Source of the DNA: Gemmobacter lutimaris
Lineage (GTDB): Bacteria; Pseudomonadota; Alphaproteobacteria; Rhodobacterales; Rhodobacteraceae
DNA length: 64,000 nt
Assembly: GCF_003570715.1 (NCBI RefSeq)
Contig: NZ_QXXQ01000001.1
Coordinates: 1 to 64,000 of the forward strand
Direction: 5' to 3'
Shown: positions 42,821 through 51,664 of the stretch, one piece after another
Numbering within the stretch: position 1 is the first letter of the stretch
Layout: the number at the start of each line of letters is the position of its first letter
Translations under genes and position numbers: made by a program
Notes under the pieces: generated by a model
What the model was told of the DNA's origin: nothing
The model's database searches: none
The model's input: only the letters and a program-made list of their open reading frames with translations

Positions 42821-43968
42821 CCGAACGCCTGACCGAACAATTCACCTTCCTGAATGCCGCCGACGCGCTGAAATCGGTAGAGCGCGCCAATGTGCTGATG
42901 GATGGCAGCCGGGCCGAGAACAGCGCCGAACACAGCTGGCATCTGGCGCTTTGGGCGCTGGTGCTGGGCGATGGCCTGCCCGAGCTTGACCGCGCTCTGG
43001 CCATGTTGGTGCTGCATGATCTGCCCGAGGTCTATTGCGGCGATCATCCCATTCACCTGATCGACAATCCCGATCAGGTTGCACAGGCCGAGGCGGCGGC
43101 GGCCGACCGGATCTTCGCGCTTGCGCCCGCCGATCTGGCCGCGCCCTTGCGTGCGCTGTGGAAGGAATTCGAGGCAGGTGAAACCCCGGCCGCGCGTCTG
43201 GCCAAGCGGCTGGATCACGCGCAGCCGCTGATGCAGGTGCTGATGTCGCCCTGCCCGCCCGCCGATCATCTGGATGTGGTGCGCGACAACCTTGCCACTG
43301 GCCGCGCCGCGCGGTTCCGGCAGGAATGGCCGGAGTTTTACACCCATGCGGTTGACCTTCTGGCGGGTGGGCCGGGCACCGCAGGCCCCGACCTGGATGC
43401 TCGGCTGGCCTTTCTGGCCGAGGCGGACCGGCTGAAATCGGTAACCCGCGCCACCACGCTGGTCGATGGCTCGCGCTGCGAAACCTCGGGCGAACACAGC
43501 TGGCATCTGGCGCTTTACGCCCTGCTGCTGGCCGATCAGGCGGCGCCGGGCGTCGATGTCGCACGGGTGATGCGCATGCTGATCCTGCACGATCTGGTGG
43601 AAATCGACGTGGGCGATGTGCCGATCCATTCGGCGGATGGCAAGGCCCATGGCTCGACCCAGACTCAGGCGGCCGAGGCCGCCGCTGCGGACCGGCTGTT
43701 CGGTCTGCTGCCTGCCCCCACCGGCGCAAGCCTTCGGGCGCTGTGGGAAGAATTCGAGGCCACCGAAAGCCCCGATGCCGTCTTTGCAAAAAGCCTTGAC
43801 CGGGTGCAGCCGGTGATGGCCAACCTGATGTCGGGCGGCGGGACTTGGATCACCTATAGGGTGACCGCCGAACAGCTTGAGACCCGCGTGGGCGTGAAGA
43901 TCGCGCGGGGGGCTCCGACGCTCTGGCCTTGGGTCCGCGCACAGGCCGCGCCGTTCTTCGGCACCTGA
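42817..43968 (+). CDS. Tandem HD-domain phosphohydrolase
   Basis: A 383-residue protein made of two copies of a YfbR-like HD_3 domain, at about residues 1-185 and 190-383. The first has H39 (EHSWHLAL), the pair H67/D68 (LVLHDLPEVYCGD) and D76. The second has EHSWHLALYALLL and LILHDLVEIDVGD. Between them the sequence is repeated almost segment for segment (AADALKS/AEADRLKS, LMDGSR/LVDGSR), so an internal gene duplication is clear. YfbR-type domains are 5'-deoxynucleotidases that usually act as dimers; here the dimer may be built into one chain. The ATG overlaps the membrane-protein stop. Confidence 0.85.
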   Translation: MTERLTEQFTFLNAADALKSVERANVLMDGSRAENSAEHSWHLALWALVLGDGLPELDRALAMLVLHDLPEVYCGDHPIHLIDNPDQVAQAEAAAADRIFALAPADLAAPLRALWKEFEAGETPAARLAKRLDHAQPLMQVLMSPCPPADHLDVVRDNLATGRAARFRQEWPEFYTHAVDLLAGGPGTAGPDLDARLAFLAEADRLKSVTRATTLVDGSRCETSGEHSWHLALYALLLADQAAPGVDVARVMRMLILHDLVEIDVGDVPIHSADGKAHGSTQTQAAEAAAADRLFGLLPAPTGASLRALWEEFEATESPDAVFAKSLDRVQPVMANLMSGGGTWITYRVTAEQLETRVGVKIARGAPTLWPWVRAQAAPFFGT

Positions 43969-44634
43969 TCAGGGTAAACGGCCCTTCTGTTGCAACTGCG
44001 GCAGCATGTCGCGCAGGGTGTTACCCTGCGCCAGCCAACCGCGCACCGCGCAGGTAGAGGCAACATAAAGCGCCAGCGCCCCCTCGCCCTTCACCCCGGA
44101 TCGCCGGGAAAATTCGCGGTGATTGCGCGGCAGCGGCACCTGCCGCCCCTTGCAGGCCGCCGGATCCGCCGCCTGAACAGGCTCGCCCGAAATCAGAACA
44201 GCCGCCCCCTCATCCATCCAGATCGGCAGTGCGCCGGTCAGCATACCCAGCGGCGGAATGGCGGCATGCAGCGTGACATGGGTCAGTTCATGGCTGAATA
44301 CGCCTGCCGATCTTGCGCCTTGTGAAGTGATGGTGACGATACTGTAGCCATAGGTCATGCCGCGCGGGCCATATCCGTTGCGCCGGTCACAGGCCCGCGT
44401 GGTGCAGACCCGCCATTCCGGCCGCATAATGCCGCCCAAAGCCTTGGCGACACTCCGTTCCGCACCGGAAATATCGCGTCGGATGCGGGCAATGGTTTCC
44501 GGCTTTGCCGCAAGATCCACCCACAGACCGGGGGAGACTTCGGCCATGCCCTCACGCTTTGGCAGCACGCCCGCAACCGCAGGCAAGGACAGCATGATCC
44601 CCAGTGCAAAAGCCACCAGCCCGTTCCGTCGCAT
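43969..44634 (-). CDS. Secreted HEXXH metallopeptidase-like protein
   Basis: A 221-residue protein from ATG 44634, which has GGAAGGAAG ahead and gives a signal peptide of about 21 residues (cut after VAG). A zinc-binding HELTH motif is followed some 35 residues later by WMDEGAA, in which the glutamate is the third ligand of a gluzincin-like site. Three cysteines (CTTRAC pair and CKGR) may form disulfides, with another in STCAVRG. The family is not named to me, but it resembles peptidase_MA-like secreted proteins. It is convergent with the HD-domain gene (end to end) and divergent from icd. Confidence 0.78.
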   Translation of the reverse strand: MRRNGLVAFALGIMLSLPAVAGVLPKREGMAEVSPGLWVDLAAKPETIARIRRDISGAERSVAKALGGIMRPEWRVCTTRACDRRNGYGPRGMTYGYSIVTITSQGARSAGVFSHELTHVTLHAAIPPLGMLTGALPIWMDEGAAVLISGEPVQAADPAACKGRQVPLPRNHREFSRRSGVKGEGALALYVASTCAVRGWLAQGNTLRDMLPQLQQKGRLP

Positions 44635-44658
44635 CGCAAACTTCCTTCCGCCGAATTT

Positions 44659-44676
44659 GGTATGCAATTGCATACC
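44659..44676. promoter_or_regulatory. 18-bp perfect palindrome in icd promoter region
   Basis: The sequence GGTATGCAATTGCATACC is a perfect palindrome, in the gap between the HEXXH gene and icd. A related shorter palindrome, ATGCA-acc-TGCAT, lies at 44705-44717. The shape (short conserved arms with an AT centre) is like operators of GntR/FadR-type regulators. It is 70-90 bases before the icd start and about 25-40 before the HEXXH start, so it could control either gene. Confidence 0.6.
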
Positions 44677-44747
44677 GGGCTTCCCAAGCCGCGCATTTTC
44701 CTTTATGCAACCTGCATCCGAATCCTCAACCTGAAAAGGCCAGGCGC

Positions 44748-45962
44748 ATGACCAAGATCAAGGTGGCGAACCCCATCGTCGAGATGGACGGCGATGAAAT
44801 GACCCGGATCATCTGGGATTTCATCAAGAAGAAGCTGATCCTGCCCTATCTGGACGTTGACCTGCTCTACTATGATCTCGGCATTGAAGAGCGTGACCGC
44901 ACCAATGACCAGATCACCATCGACAGCGCGATGAAGACCAAAGAGGTCGGCGTGGCGGTGAAATGCGCCACCATCACCCCGGATGAGCAGCGCGTCGAAG
45001 AATTCAACCTCAAGCAAATGTGGAAGTCGCCGAACGGCACCATCCGCAATATCCTCGGCGGCGTGATCTTCCGCGAGCCGATCATCTGCAAGAACGTGCC
45101 GCGTCTGGTTCCGGGCTGGACCCAGCCGATCGTCGTCGGCCGCCATGCCTTTGGCGACCAGTATCGCGCCACCGACTTCCTGTTCCCCGGTAAGGGGAAG
45201 CTCACGATGAAATTCGTCGGCGAAGACGGCACCGTGATCGAGCGTGACGTGTTCGACGCCCCCGCCGCCGGTGTGGCCATGGGCATGTACAACCTCGACC
45301 AGTCGATCATCGACTTCGCCCGTTCGTCGATGAACTACGGTCTCATGAAGGGCTGGCCGGTTTACCTCTCGACCAAGAACACCATCCTCAAAGCCTATGA
45401 CGGCCGTTTCAAGGATCTGTTCGCCAAGGTCTATGCCGAGGAATTTGAAGACAAGTTCAAGGCGGCTGGCATCCATTACGAACACCGCCTGATCGACGAC
45501 ATGGTGGCTTCGGCGCTGAAATGGTCGGGCGGCTATATCTGGGCCTGCAAGAACTATGACGGCGACGTGCAGTCGGATACCGTGGCGCAGGGCTTCGGTT
45601 CGCTGGGCCTGATGACCTCGGTGCTGATGACGCCCGATGGCAAGACGGTCGAGGCGGAAGCGGCGCATGGCACGGTGACCCGTCACTACCGGCAGCATCA
45701 GGCGGGCAAGGAAACCTCGACCAACTCCATCGCGTCGATCTTCGCCTGGACCGGCGGCCTGAAGCACCGCGCGAAACTGGACGGCAACGAAGCGCTGGCC
45801 ACCTTCGCCACCACGCTGGAAAAGGTCTGCGTGCAGACTGTGGAAGACGGCTGGATGACCAAGGATCTGGCGCTGCTGGTTGGCCCCGACCAGAAGTGGC
45901 TCACCACCATGGGCTACCTCGAAAAGGTGGACGAATACCTCAACAAGGCTCTGGCGGGCTGA
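44748..45962 (+). CDS. icd: NADP-dependent isocitrate dehydrogenase
   Basis: A 404-residue enzyme converting isocitrate to 2-oxoglutarate in the TCA cycle. The ATG at 44748 gives the usual N-terminus ([23 protein letters not shown]) of the eukaryotic/alphaproteobacterial IDH type. Motifs include KCATITPDE (about residues 72-80), [14 protein letters not shown] (about 91-104) and the [15 protein letters not shown] segment (about 320-334). It is not the E. coli-like IDH subfamily. It stands alone, downstream of the 18-bp palindrome, and is closed by a strong terminator. Confidence 0.97.
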   Translation: MTKIKVANPIVEMDGDEMTRIIWDFIKKKLILPYLDVDLLYYDLGIEERDRTNDQITIDSAMKTKEVGVAVKCATITPDEQRVEEFNLKQMWKSPNGTIRNILGGVIFREPIICKNVPRLVPGWTQPIVVGRHAFGDQYRATDFLFPGKGKLTMKFVGEDGTVIERDVFDAPAAGVAMGMYNLDQSIIDFARSSMNYGLMKGWPVYLSTKNTILKAYDGRFKDLFAKVYAEEFEDKFKAAGIHYEHRLIDDMVASALKWSGGYIWACKNYDGDVQSDTVAQGFGSLGLMTSVLMTPDGKTVEAEAAHGTVTRHYRQHQAGKETSTNSIASIFAWTGGLKHRAKLDGNEALATFATTLEKVCVQTVEDGWMTKDLALLVGPDQKWLTTMGYLEKVDEYLNKALAG

Positions 45963-45971
45963 CGCCGGTGC

Positions 45972-45997
45972 GGGGCGGCCTTCGGGCCGCCCCTTTT
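45972..45997 (+). terminator. Rho-independent terminator of icd
   Basis: GGGGCGGCC (45972-45980) pairs with GGCCGCCCC (45985-45993) around TTCG and is followed by TTTT. It starts ten bases after the icd stop. Confidence 0.9.
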
Positions 45998-46001
45998 CGT
46001 T

Positions 46002-46226
46002 TCACCACAGGGTATGCTGCATCCCCGGCGGCATCGGGGGCGAAGCCGCCTTTGGCGGCAATCCGATGTCACGCCGCAGATGATTGTCCAGATCCTGAAA
46101 CTGCGCCGCCAGTGGCCGCCGGGGCGCGGGGCGCAGCAGCGCCAGCGCGGCAGCGATGAACACGCGGCGCGCGCCAAGGCTGTGGATCAGGGCATGGATT
46201 GCCGGAAGGCTTTCGTCTTTGGTCAT
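46002..46226 (-). CDS. DUF1127-family small protein
   Basis: A 74-residue basic protein from ATG 46226, or 81 from GTG 46247, whose upstream GCAGAGG may be the true ribosome site. The C-terminal DUF1127 (YjiS-like) helix-turn-helix is LDNHLRRDIGLPP. In alphaproteobacteria DUF1127 proteins are often stress-induced RNA-binding or regulatory peptides (for example CcaF1, near CcsR small RNAs in Rhodobacter sphaeroides). The N-terminus has a hydrophobic stretch FIAAALALL. The gene is convergent with icd. Confidence 0.75.
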   Translation of the reverse strand: MTKDESLPAIHALIHSLGARRVFIAAALALLRPAPRRPLAAQFQDLDNHLRRDIGLPPKAASPPMPPGMQHTLW

Positions 46227-46620
46227 GGGATTCCCGGTGCGGATCACGCAACCGGCCTCTGCTTGAAGGTAGGAAGATGACCGGACAGAGGTGCGACATC
46301 ACGGCCAATGGCCCGTCACGCGCGCTTTGTGAAAGAAGTCCGGTCAGGGGTTCAGACGGTTGGCCGTAAAGGCCGGAGAACTGCGGTCAGGCTCGGGCCA
46401 GGACGCGAGTTCGCTGCGAAACTCGGGCGATTTCTGCCGCCGAGTTCGCGCCGGTCGAAAGGGCGTATGCGTTGTAAGCCATGATCCGCCCTCCCTGTCT
46501 GAATTGCCGGATGTGGCCCTGCTTGCACATGCGGCCGAGTCGGGGCAAAGGAAAATGCCGCCCGTGGCCGTTCTGCCGCGCGACGTGGCTGAAGGGCAAC
46601 AGGCCCGAGGAAGGAACCAG
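46227..46620. other. Intergenic region around tiny ORF
   Basis: Apart from the 31-aa frame at 46387-46482, this stretch upstream of the DUF1127 and YitT genes contains no larger protein on either strand. The ribosome site of the plus-strand gene (GAGGAAGGA) lies just before 46621. No terminator or operator was identified by eye. Confidence 0.3.
46387..46482 (-). CDS. Putative 31-aa peptide
   Basis: The ATG at 46482 is preceded, in the minus-strand reading, by a strong GGGAGGGCGG sequence. The peptide starts MAYNAYALSTGA and is rich in Ala, Ser and Arg. An MAYN-type beginning is also found in DUF1127 proteins, and a DUF1127 gene lies further along on the same strand, so it may be a truncated relative or a leader peptide. 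No family was recognised. Confidence 0.4.
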   Translation of the reverse strand: MAYNAYALSTGANSAAEIARVSQRTRVLARA

Positions 46621-47223
46621 ATGACTGCCACGGGTCGCCATTCCCTGATCGAAGATGCCCAAGGCATTGCTTATGGCACCGTCATGGCATCTTTCGGCAT
46701 CGTCATCCTGACGCATCTGGGCCTTGTCACCGGACAGACGGCGGGGCTTGCGGTCCTGATTTCCTACGCGACGGGCTGGGGCTTCGGCCCGGTTTTCTTT
46801 GTGATCAACCTGCCCTTCTATCTGCTGGGCTGGCTACGCATGGGCCCGGCCTTCACGGTCAAAACCTTCGTCGCCGTCGCCGCCCTCTCGGGGCTGAGCA
46901 TGGTCATGCCCGGCTGGATCGGCTTTGACCATCTGAATCCGGCTTTCGGGGCGGTGCTGTTCGGCCTCGCCTCCGGCTCCGCCTTGCTGGCACTGTTCCG
47001 CCATGGCGCGAGCCTTGGCGGAATCGGGATCCTTGGCCTGATGATCCAGGATCGCTGGGGGTTCCGTGCAGGCTGGGTGCAACTGGGATTCGACGCAGCG
47101 CTTTTTGCCATAGCCCTTTGCCTTCGGGATGTTCCGACCGTTGCGCTCAGCTTCCTTGGCGCCGTGGTGGTCAATCTGGTGATCGCCATCAACCATCGCC
47201 GAGACCGCTATATTGTTGCCTGA
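46621..47223 (+). CDS. YitT-family membrane protein
   Basis: A 200-residue integral membrane protein with about five to six helices. The ATG at 46621 follows GAGGAAGGA; 87 in-frame codons before it are untranslated. Family markers are the GLAVLISYATGWGFGPVFFVINLPFYL segment (about residues 43-69) and the loop FRHGASLGGIGILGLMIQDRWGFRAG. The YitT (DUF161-type) family is poorly characterised, and a transport or regulatory role is not established. It is followed by a close paralogue, so a tandem gene duplication formed the pair. Confidence 0.85.
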   Translation: MTATGRHSLIEDAQGIAYGTVMASFGIVILTHLGLVTGQTAGLAVLISYATGWGFGPVFFVINLPFYLLGWLRMGPAFTVKTFVAVAALSGLSMVMPGWIGFDHLNPAFGAVLFGLASGSALLALFRHGASLGGIGILGLMIQDRWGFRAGWVQLGFDAALFAIALCLRDVPTVALSFLGAVVVNLVIAINHRRDRYIVA

Positions 47224-47298
47224 GCCCTGCGCCCTGCGCAGATCCGGCTTGCGCAATACGCGCGCCTCATTGGCGCTGCATTGCAGCATATTTAGGTC

Positions 47299-47913
47299 AT
47301 GGCTATTGACCTTAAATCAACACCCCATCATTCTCTGCTGGAGGATGCCCAGGGCCTGACCGCCGCCGCCATCCAGGCGGCGCTGGGTATCCATCTGCTG
47401 CGCGCGGCGGGCCTGATCACCGGCGGCACCGCAGGGGTGGCGCTGCTTCTGTCCTATGCAACGGGCTGGGGTTTCGGCGCGACCTTCTTCACCGTCAACC
47501 TGCCCTTCTATGCCTTCGCATGGATGCGCCGCGGTCCGGCCTTCGCGGTGAAAAGCTTCGTCACAGTGACCGCTGTTTCGCTATTGGCGGGCATTCTGGT
47601 GCGCTGGGTGCCGCTGACCGGCATCCATCCGGCGGCGGCGGCCATCCTGTTCGGCGTGGTCGCCGGTGTCGGGTTGCTGGGCCTGTTCCGCCACGCCTCC
47701 AGCCTCGGCGGTGTTTCCATCGTGGCGCTGATCCTGCAAGACAGGTTCGGCATCCGTGCGGGCTGGGTGCAACTGGGTTTCGATCTTGGCATCTTCCTGA
47801 TTGCCCTGACAATCCTGCCCGCCGAACGGGTGCTCTGGTCGGCGCTTGGCGCGCTGATCCTCAATTTCATTCTGGCCATGAACCACCGCCGCGACTGGTA
47901 TATCGTCACCTGA
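47299..47913 (+). CDS. YitT-family membrane protein, second copy
   Basis: A 204-residue paralogue of the preceding protein, sharing LLEDAQG at the start, the ATGWGFG-FF-VNLPFY core and FRHASSLGG with RAGWVQLGFD in the second half. It starts 75 bases after its neighbour's stop, with AGGT ahead of the ATG. The two copies have diverged to roughly half identity by eye, so the duplication is old. The C-termini both end in NHRRDxYIV. Hetero-oligomer formation is a possibility. Confidence 0.85.
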   Translation: MAIDLKSTPHHSLLEDAQGLTAAAIQAALGIHLLRAAGLITGGTAGVALLLSYATGWGFGATFFTVNLPFYAFAWMRRGPAFAVKSFVTVTAVSLLAGILVRWVPLTGIHPAAAAILFGVVAGVGLLGLFRHASSLGGVSIVALILQDRFGIRAGWVQLGFDLGIFLIALTILPAERVLWSALGALILNFILAMNHRRDWYIVT

Positions 47914-48001
47914 CACCGCGTTTTGCACAGGTTTCACTGGCCTTTCCGCCTGACCTCCTGTAAGGCGCCCCCAAACCCATTCTGTGAAAGAGACCCCTCC
48001 G

Positions 48002-49819
48002 ATGGAGCTTCGCAACATCGCGATCATCGCGCACGTTGACCATGGCAAGACGACCCTTGTGGACGAACTGCTGAAACAGTCCGGCGCTTTCCGCGAAAAT
48101 CAGGCCGTCAGCGAACGCGCCATGGACAGCAACGATATCGAGCGTGAGCGCGGGATCACCATTCTGGCCAAGGCCACTTCGGTCGAATGGAACGGCGCGC
48201 GCATCAACATCGTCGATACCCCCGGCCACGCCGATTTCGGCGGCGAGGTGGAGCGCATCCTCAACATGGTCGATGGCGTGGTGCTGCTGGTCGATGCCGC
48301 CGAAGGCCCGATGCCGCAGACCAAATTCGTGACCTCCAAGGCACTCGCCCTCGGCCTGCGCCCCATCGTGGTGCTGAACAAGGTCGATAAACCCGATGCC
48401 GAACCAGACCGTGCGCTGAACGAGGTCTTCGACCTCTTCGCCAACCTTGGCGCCAGCGACGAACAGCTCGACTTCCCGCATCTTTATGCCTCGGGTCGTG
48501 CCGGCTGGGCCGATGACAGCCTCGACGGTCCGCGCAAGGATCTGACGGCGCTGTTCGAACTGGTCGTGCGTCACGTTCCGGCGCCGAAACAGCTCGCCAA
48601 GGCGGCCGAGCCGTTCCAGATGCTCGCCACCACCCTGTCGGCTGACCCGTTCATCGGCCGTATCCTGACCGGCCGCGTCGAGGCAGGCACGCTGAAAGTT
48701 GGTTCCTCGCTGAAGGCGCTGACCCGCACGGGCGAGCGGATCGAACAGTTCCGCGTCACCAAGATCCTCGCCTTCCGCGGCCTCGGCCAGCAACCCATCG
48801 ACGAGGCGGTGGCAGGCGACATCGTCACCATCGCCGGCATGACCAAGGCGACTGTGGCCGATACGCTCTGCGATCTGTCGGTCGATACCGCACTGCCCGC
48901 CCAGCCTATCGACCCGCCGACCATCTCGGTCACTTTCGGCATCAATGACAGCCCGCTGGCAGGCCGCGACGGCAACAAGGTGCAGTCGCGCGTCATCCGC
49001 GAACGGCTGATGAAAGAGGCCGAAACCAACGTCGCCATCCGCATCGAGGATACCCCCGGCGGCGAGGCTTTCATCGTCTCGGGCCGCGGCGAACTTCAGA
49101 TGGGCGTGCTGATCGAGAACATGCGCCGCGAGGGGTTCGAACTGTCGATCTCGCGCCCGCGCGTGATCTTCCGCGAGGAAGGTGGCCAGCGCCTTGAACC
49201 CATCGAGGAAGTCATCGTCGATGTGGATGACGAATATTCCGGCGCCGTCATCGACAAGCTCACCGGCGAGCGCAAGGGTGATCTGGTCGAAATGAAACCG
49301 GCTGGCGTCGGCAAGACCCGGATCGTTGCGCATGTGCCCTCGCGCGGGCTGATCGGCTATCATGGCCAGTTCCTGACCGATACGCGCGGCACCGGCGTGC
49401 TGAACCGGATTTTCCACGACTGGGCCCCGCACAAGGGTCCGATCCAGGGCCGCCGTCAGGGCGTGCTGATCTCGATGGAGAATGGCACCTCGGTCGCCTA
49501 TGCGCTCTGGAACCTCGAAGAGCGCGGCAAGATGTTCATCGGCGCGCAGGAAGCCGTCTATGTCGGCATGCTGATCGGCGAACATTCGCGCGACAACGAT
49601 CTGGAAGTGAACCCGCTGAAAGGCAAGAAACTTACCAACGTCCGCGCCTCCGGCACCGACGAAGCCGTGCGCCTGACGCCGCCAGTGCGCATGTCGCTGG
49701 AAGAAGCCATCGCCTATATCGACGATGACGAACTGGTGGAGGTCACGCCGAAGATCGTTCGCCTGCGCAAGCGCGAACTGGACCCGCACGAGCGCAAGCG
49801 CCAGGCCCGCGCCGAGTAA
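48002..49819 (+). CDS. typA: Translational GTPase TypA/BipA
   Basis: A 605-residue ribosome-associated GTPase involved in large-subunit biogenesis and stress responses. The ATG at 48002 follows a short leader; six extra codons upstream are ignored. GTPase motifs are [15 protein letters not shown] (residues 11-25), [13 protein letters not shown] (about 44-56), [14 protein letters not shown] (about 75-88) and NKVD (about 129-132). EF-G-like domains III and V and the TypA-specific C-terminus ([17 protein letters not shown]) follow. It is monocistronic. Downstream lies the composite intergenic repeat. Confidence 0.97.
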   Translation: MELRNIAIIAHVDHGKTTLVDELLKQSGAFRENQAVSERAMDSNDIERERGITILAKATSVEWNGARINIVDTPGHADFGGEVERILNMVDGVVLLVDAAEGPMPQTKFVTSKALALGLRPIVVLNKVDKPDAEPDRALNEVFDLFANLGASDEQLDFPHLYASGRAGWADDSLDGPRKDLTALFELVVRHVPAPKQLAKAAEPFQMLATTLSADPFIGRILTGRVEAGTLKVGSSLKALTRTGERIEQFRVTKILAFRGLGQQPIDEAVAGDIVTIAGMTKATVADTLCDLSVDTALPAQPIDPPTISVTFGINDSPLAGRDGNKVQSRVIRERLMKEAETNVAIRIEDTPGGEAFIVSGRGELQMGVLIENMRREGFELSISRPRVIFREEGGQRLEPIEEVIVDVDDEYSGAVIDKLTGERKGDLVEMKPAGVGKTRIVAHVPSRGLIGYHGQFLTDTRGTGVLNRIFHDWAPHKGPIQGRRQGVLISMENGTSVAYALWNLEERGKMFIGAQEAVYVGMLIGEHSRDNDLEVNPLKGKKLTNVRASGTDEAVRLTPPVRMSLEEAIAYIDDDELVEVTPKIVRLRKRELDPHERKRQARAE

Positions 49820-49948
49820 GGGGGCTCTGCCCCCGCGCCTGCGGTGCTCCCCCGGAGCATTTCAGGCAAGAAGCAAATCAGCTTGCTCCTTGTCGAAATA
49901 CTCTGGGGGGTGAGGCGAAGCCGAGGGGGGCAAAGCCCCCCCCTTTTT
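49820..49948. repeat. Composite palindromic intergenic element
   Basis: The core at 49855-49903 is a degenerate copy of the element at 38466: GAGCATTT with AAATACTC, and CAAGAAGCAA with TTGCTCCTTG. It is flanked by a C-rich hairpin from 49819 (GGGGGCTCTGCCCCC) and an outer GGGGGGCAAAGCCCCCCC stem (49925-49943) ending in a T-run. The two outer arms resemble each other, giving a long nested structure between typA and the convergent amidotransferase. The last hairpin with T-run may end typA transcription. Confidence 0.65.
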
Positions 49949-50743
49949 TCATGCGGCGGCGGCCAGACGGCAAGGCAGGAAGGGTTCGACTGATACGCTG
50001 TCGCCTTCGAAGGTGCAAAAGCTGGCTTCCGGCACCTCAAGCCAGTCGCCCTCGCCGCTTTCCAGCGGCTCCGAGACCACGGCGCGGCCCATGCGGGTGT
50101 CCGACCAGCGGTGATAAAGGCTTGGCGCCTGCTCGTCCGTGGCATAGCGCATCGCATAAAGTCGCTGACCGTCAGACATGGCAACGGTCAGCCGCAGATG
50201 CGGCGCCTCCCCCTTGTCACGCGCCAGCCGTATGAAAGCCGCCGCCGCCCGTTCCATGGCGCCGCGCGGATCTTGCTCCAGCCCCTCGGCAATGGCGGCG
50301 AGGAACAGCGCCTCGCTGTCGGTCGCCCCCTTGCGATGCGGATAAAGGGCATCGGGGATCAGCATGTCGGCGTAGCGTCGAAAGCTGTCATAGCCGCCAA
50401 CCTGCCCGTTATGCATGAAGCTCCACCGCCCCCAGGTGAACGGATGGCAGTTGTTGCGGCTGGTCGCGGTGCCGGTTGACGCGCGGACATGGGCGAGGAA
50501 GAGGCCCGATTTCACGGTGGCCACAAGGCTCCGCAAGTTCGGGTCGCTCCAGGCTGGCATGACATCGCGGTAAAGCCCCGGTTCCGGTCGATCGCCATAC
50601 CAGGCGATGCCAAACCCGTCGGCATTGATCGCAGTGCGGCATTCAGTGGCACACTGGCTTTGGTGGATCAGGGAATGGCCGGGGCGGCTGACGATGTCTT
50701 CCAGAAAGATCGGTGCGCCAATATAGGCGGCCCAGCGGCACAT
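49949..50743 (-). CDS. Class II glutamine amidotransferase (YafJ/EgtC-like)
   Basis: A 264-residue Ntn-type glutamine amidotransferase with the nucleophile C2 (MCRWAAYIG). Other family segments are NADGFGIAWYG (about residues 40-50), the FLAHVRASTGT loop (about 82-92) and the RWSFMHNGQVGGYD segment (about 106-119), which binds glutamine. It is of the YafJ/EgtC subgroup rather than a GlmS or PurF domain. A role in hydrolysing a glutamine-like or glutamyl bond is likely, the physiological partner unknown. It is divergent from the Lrp-type regulator gene, with about 150 bases between them. Confidence 0.92.
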   Translation of the reverse strand: MCRWAAYIGAPIFLEDIVSRPGHSLIHQSQCATECRTAINADGFGIAWYGDRPEPGLYRDVMPAWSDPNLRSLVATVKSGLFLAHVRASTGTATSRNNCHPFTWGRWSFMHNGQVGGYDSFRRYADMLIPDALYPHRKGATDSEALFLAAIAEGLEQDPRGAMERAAAAFIRLARDKGEAPHLRLTVAMSDGQRLYAMRYATDEQAPSLYHRWSDTRMGRAVVSEPLESGEGDWLEVPEASFCTFEGDSVSVEPFLPCRLAAAA

Positions 50744-50866
50744 TCACATCACTCCTGCGGCCGGTTGATCCGGTCGTCGCCTGTATTGCGGGGTTTCTGC
50801 ATCCGCATCCTACAGCATGTTGCAGAAAAATGAAGATAGGATGACGCGCTGTCTGCGCTTGAAAGT

Positions 50867-50879
50867 GGGAACTATTCCC
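50867..50879. promoter_or_regulatory. Inverted repeat before Lrp/AsnC gene
   Basis: GGGAA (50867-50871) and TTCCC (50875-50879) form a perfect dyad around CTA, 16-28 bases before the chosen start of the Lrp/AsnC gene. Lrp-family genes are commonly autoregulated, so this could be its own site; no further evidence is available. Confidence 0.35.
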
Positions 50880-50894
50880 GCAATCCTGCAGAGT

Positions 50895-51353
50895 ATGGAG
50901 AAACTTGACCACATAGACCGCCGCATCCTTGCCATCCTGCAACGCGACGCCAGCCTGTCATTGGAGGAATTGGGCGAAAGGATCGGCCTGTCACGCAACG
51001 CCGTCTGGCGCCGGGTCAAGGCGCTGGAGGAAAGCGGCGTGATCCGCGCCCGTGTCGCGCTGCTGGACCCGGAAAAGCTCGGGCTGGGGCTGACCGTTTT
51101 CATGATGATCCGGGCCGAGCGGCACACGCCCGACTGGCTGGAGAAATTCACCCGCGCCACCCGCGACATGCCGGAGATTCTGGGCGCCTACCGGATGACC
51201 GGCGATCTGGATTACCTGATCCGCGCGCGCGTTGCGGATGTGAAAGCCTATGACCGGCTTTACAAGGATCTGATCGCGCGGGTCGAGCTGCATGACGTTT
51301 CCTCCAGCTTCGTGATGGAGGAAACCAAGGAAACCACCGCACTGCCGGTCTGA
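50895..51353 (+). CDS. Lrp/AsnC family transcriptional regulator
   Basis: A 152-residue protein starting at ATG 50895. The first 26 in-frame residues further upstream are outside the family and weakly supported. The N-terminal helix-turn-helix is HIDRRILAILQRDASLSLEELGERIGLSRNAVWRRVKALE (about residues 5-45, cited by position). The C-terminal RAM domain (about 70-145) has VDLLxR-type strand replaced by GDLDYLIRARVADV. Such regulators respond to amino acids or related metabolites. The regulated gene is unknown; the divergent amidotransferase is the nearest candidate. It is followed by a convergent DUF1330 gene. Confidence 0.92.
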   Translation: MEKLDHIDRRILAILQRDASLSLEELGERIGLSRNAVWRRVKALEESGVIRARVALLDPEKLGLGLTVFMMIRAERHTPDWLEKFTRATRDMPEILGAYRMTGDLDYLIRARVADVKAYDRLYKDLIARVELHDVSSSFVMEETKETTALPV

Positions 51354-51369
51354 GGCAGCGCGACCGGGA

Positions 51370-51660
51370 TCATTCCGCCTCTTCGACGACACAAAGATCG
51401 CGGATGCTAGCGCCTTTCGCATGGGCCAGCGCTGCCTGATAGGCATCGCTGTTGTAGCAGGCGACCGCCGCCTCCAGCGAGGGGAAGCGGGCGACGACGT
51501 TGCGCGCCCGGTCATTGCCTTCCAACTGCACATAGCGGCCGCCGCGGGCGAGGAAAACCCCACCATGCGCCGCAATGGCCGGACCGGCCTCTTTGGCGTA
51601 TTTGCCGTAAGCCTCGGCGTCGGTGACGGTCACATGGGCAATCCACAGGGCAGTGGGCAT
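51370..51660 (-). CDS. DUF1330 family protein
   Basis: A 96-residue dimeric alpha/beta-barrel (ferredoxin-like) protein. The ATG at 51660 follows GGAGG at the proper distance; five extra residues upstream in frame are ignored. Typical features are TALWIAHVTVTDAEAYGKYA, ARGGRYVQLEGNDR, and FPSLEAAVACYNSDAYQ. The function of the family is unknown. The ribosome site overlaps the end of alaS, so it is probably co-transcribed with alaS. It ends 16 bases from the convergent Lrp-type gene. Confidence 0.9.
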   Translation of the reverse strand: MPTALWIAHVTVTDAEAYGKYAKEAGPAIAAHGGVFLARGGRYVQLEGNDRARNVVARFPSLEAAVACYNSDAYQAALAHAKGASIRDLCVVEEAE

Positions 51661-51664
51661 CGGT

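Noticed and set aside
47906-49789. A 627-codon open frame on the minus strand
   Set aside because: It is antisense to typA, which has complete GTPase motifs.
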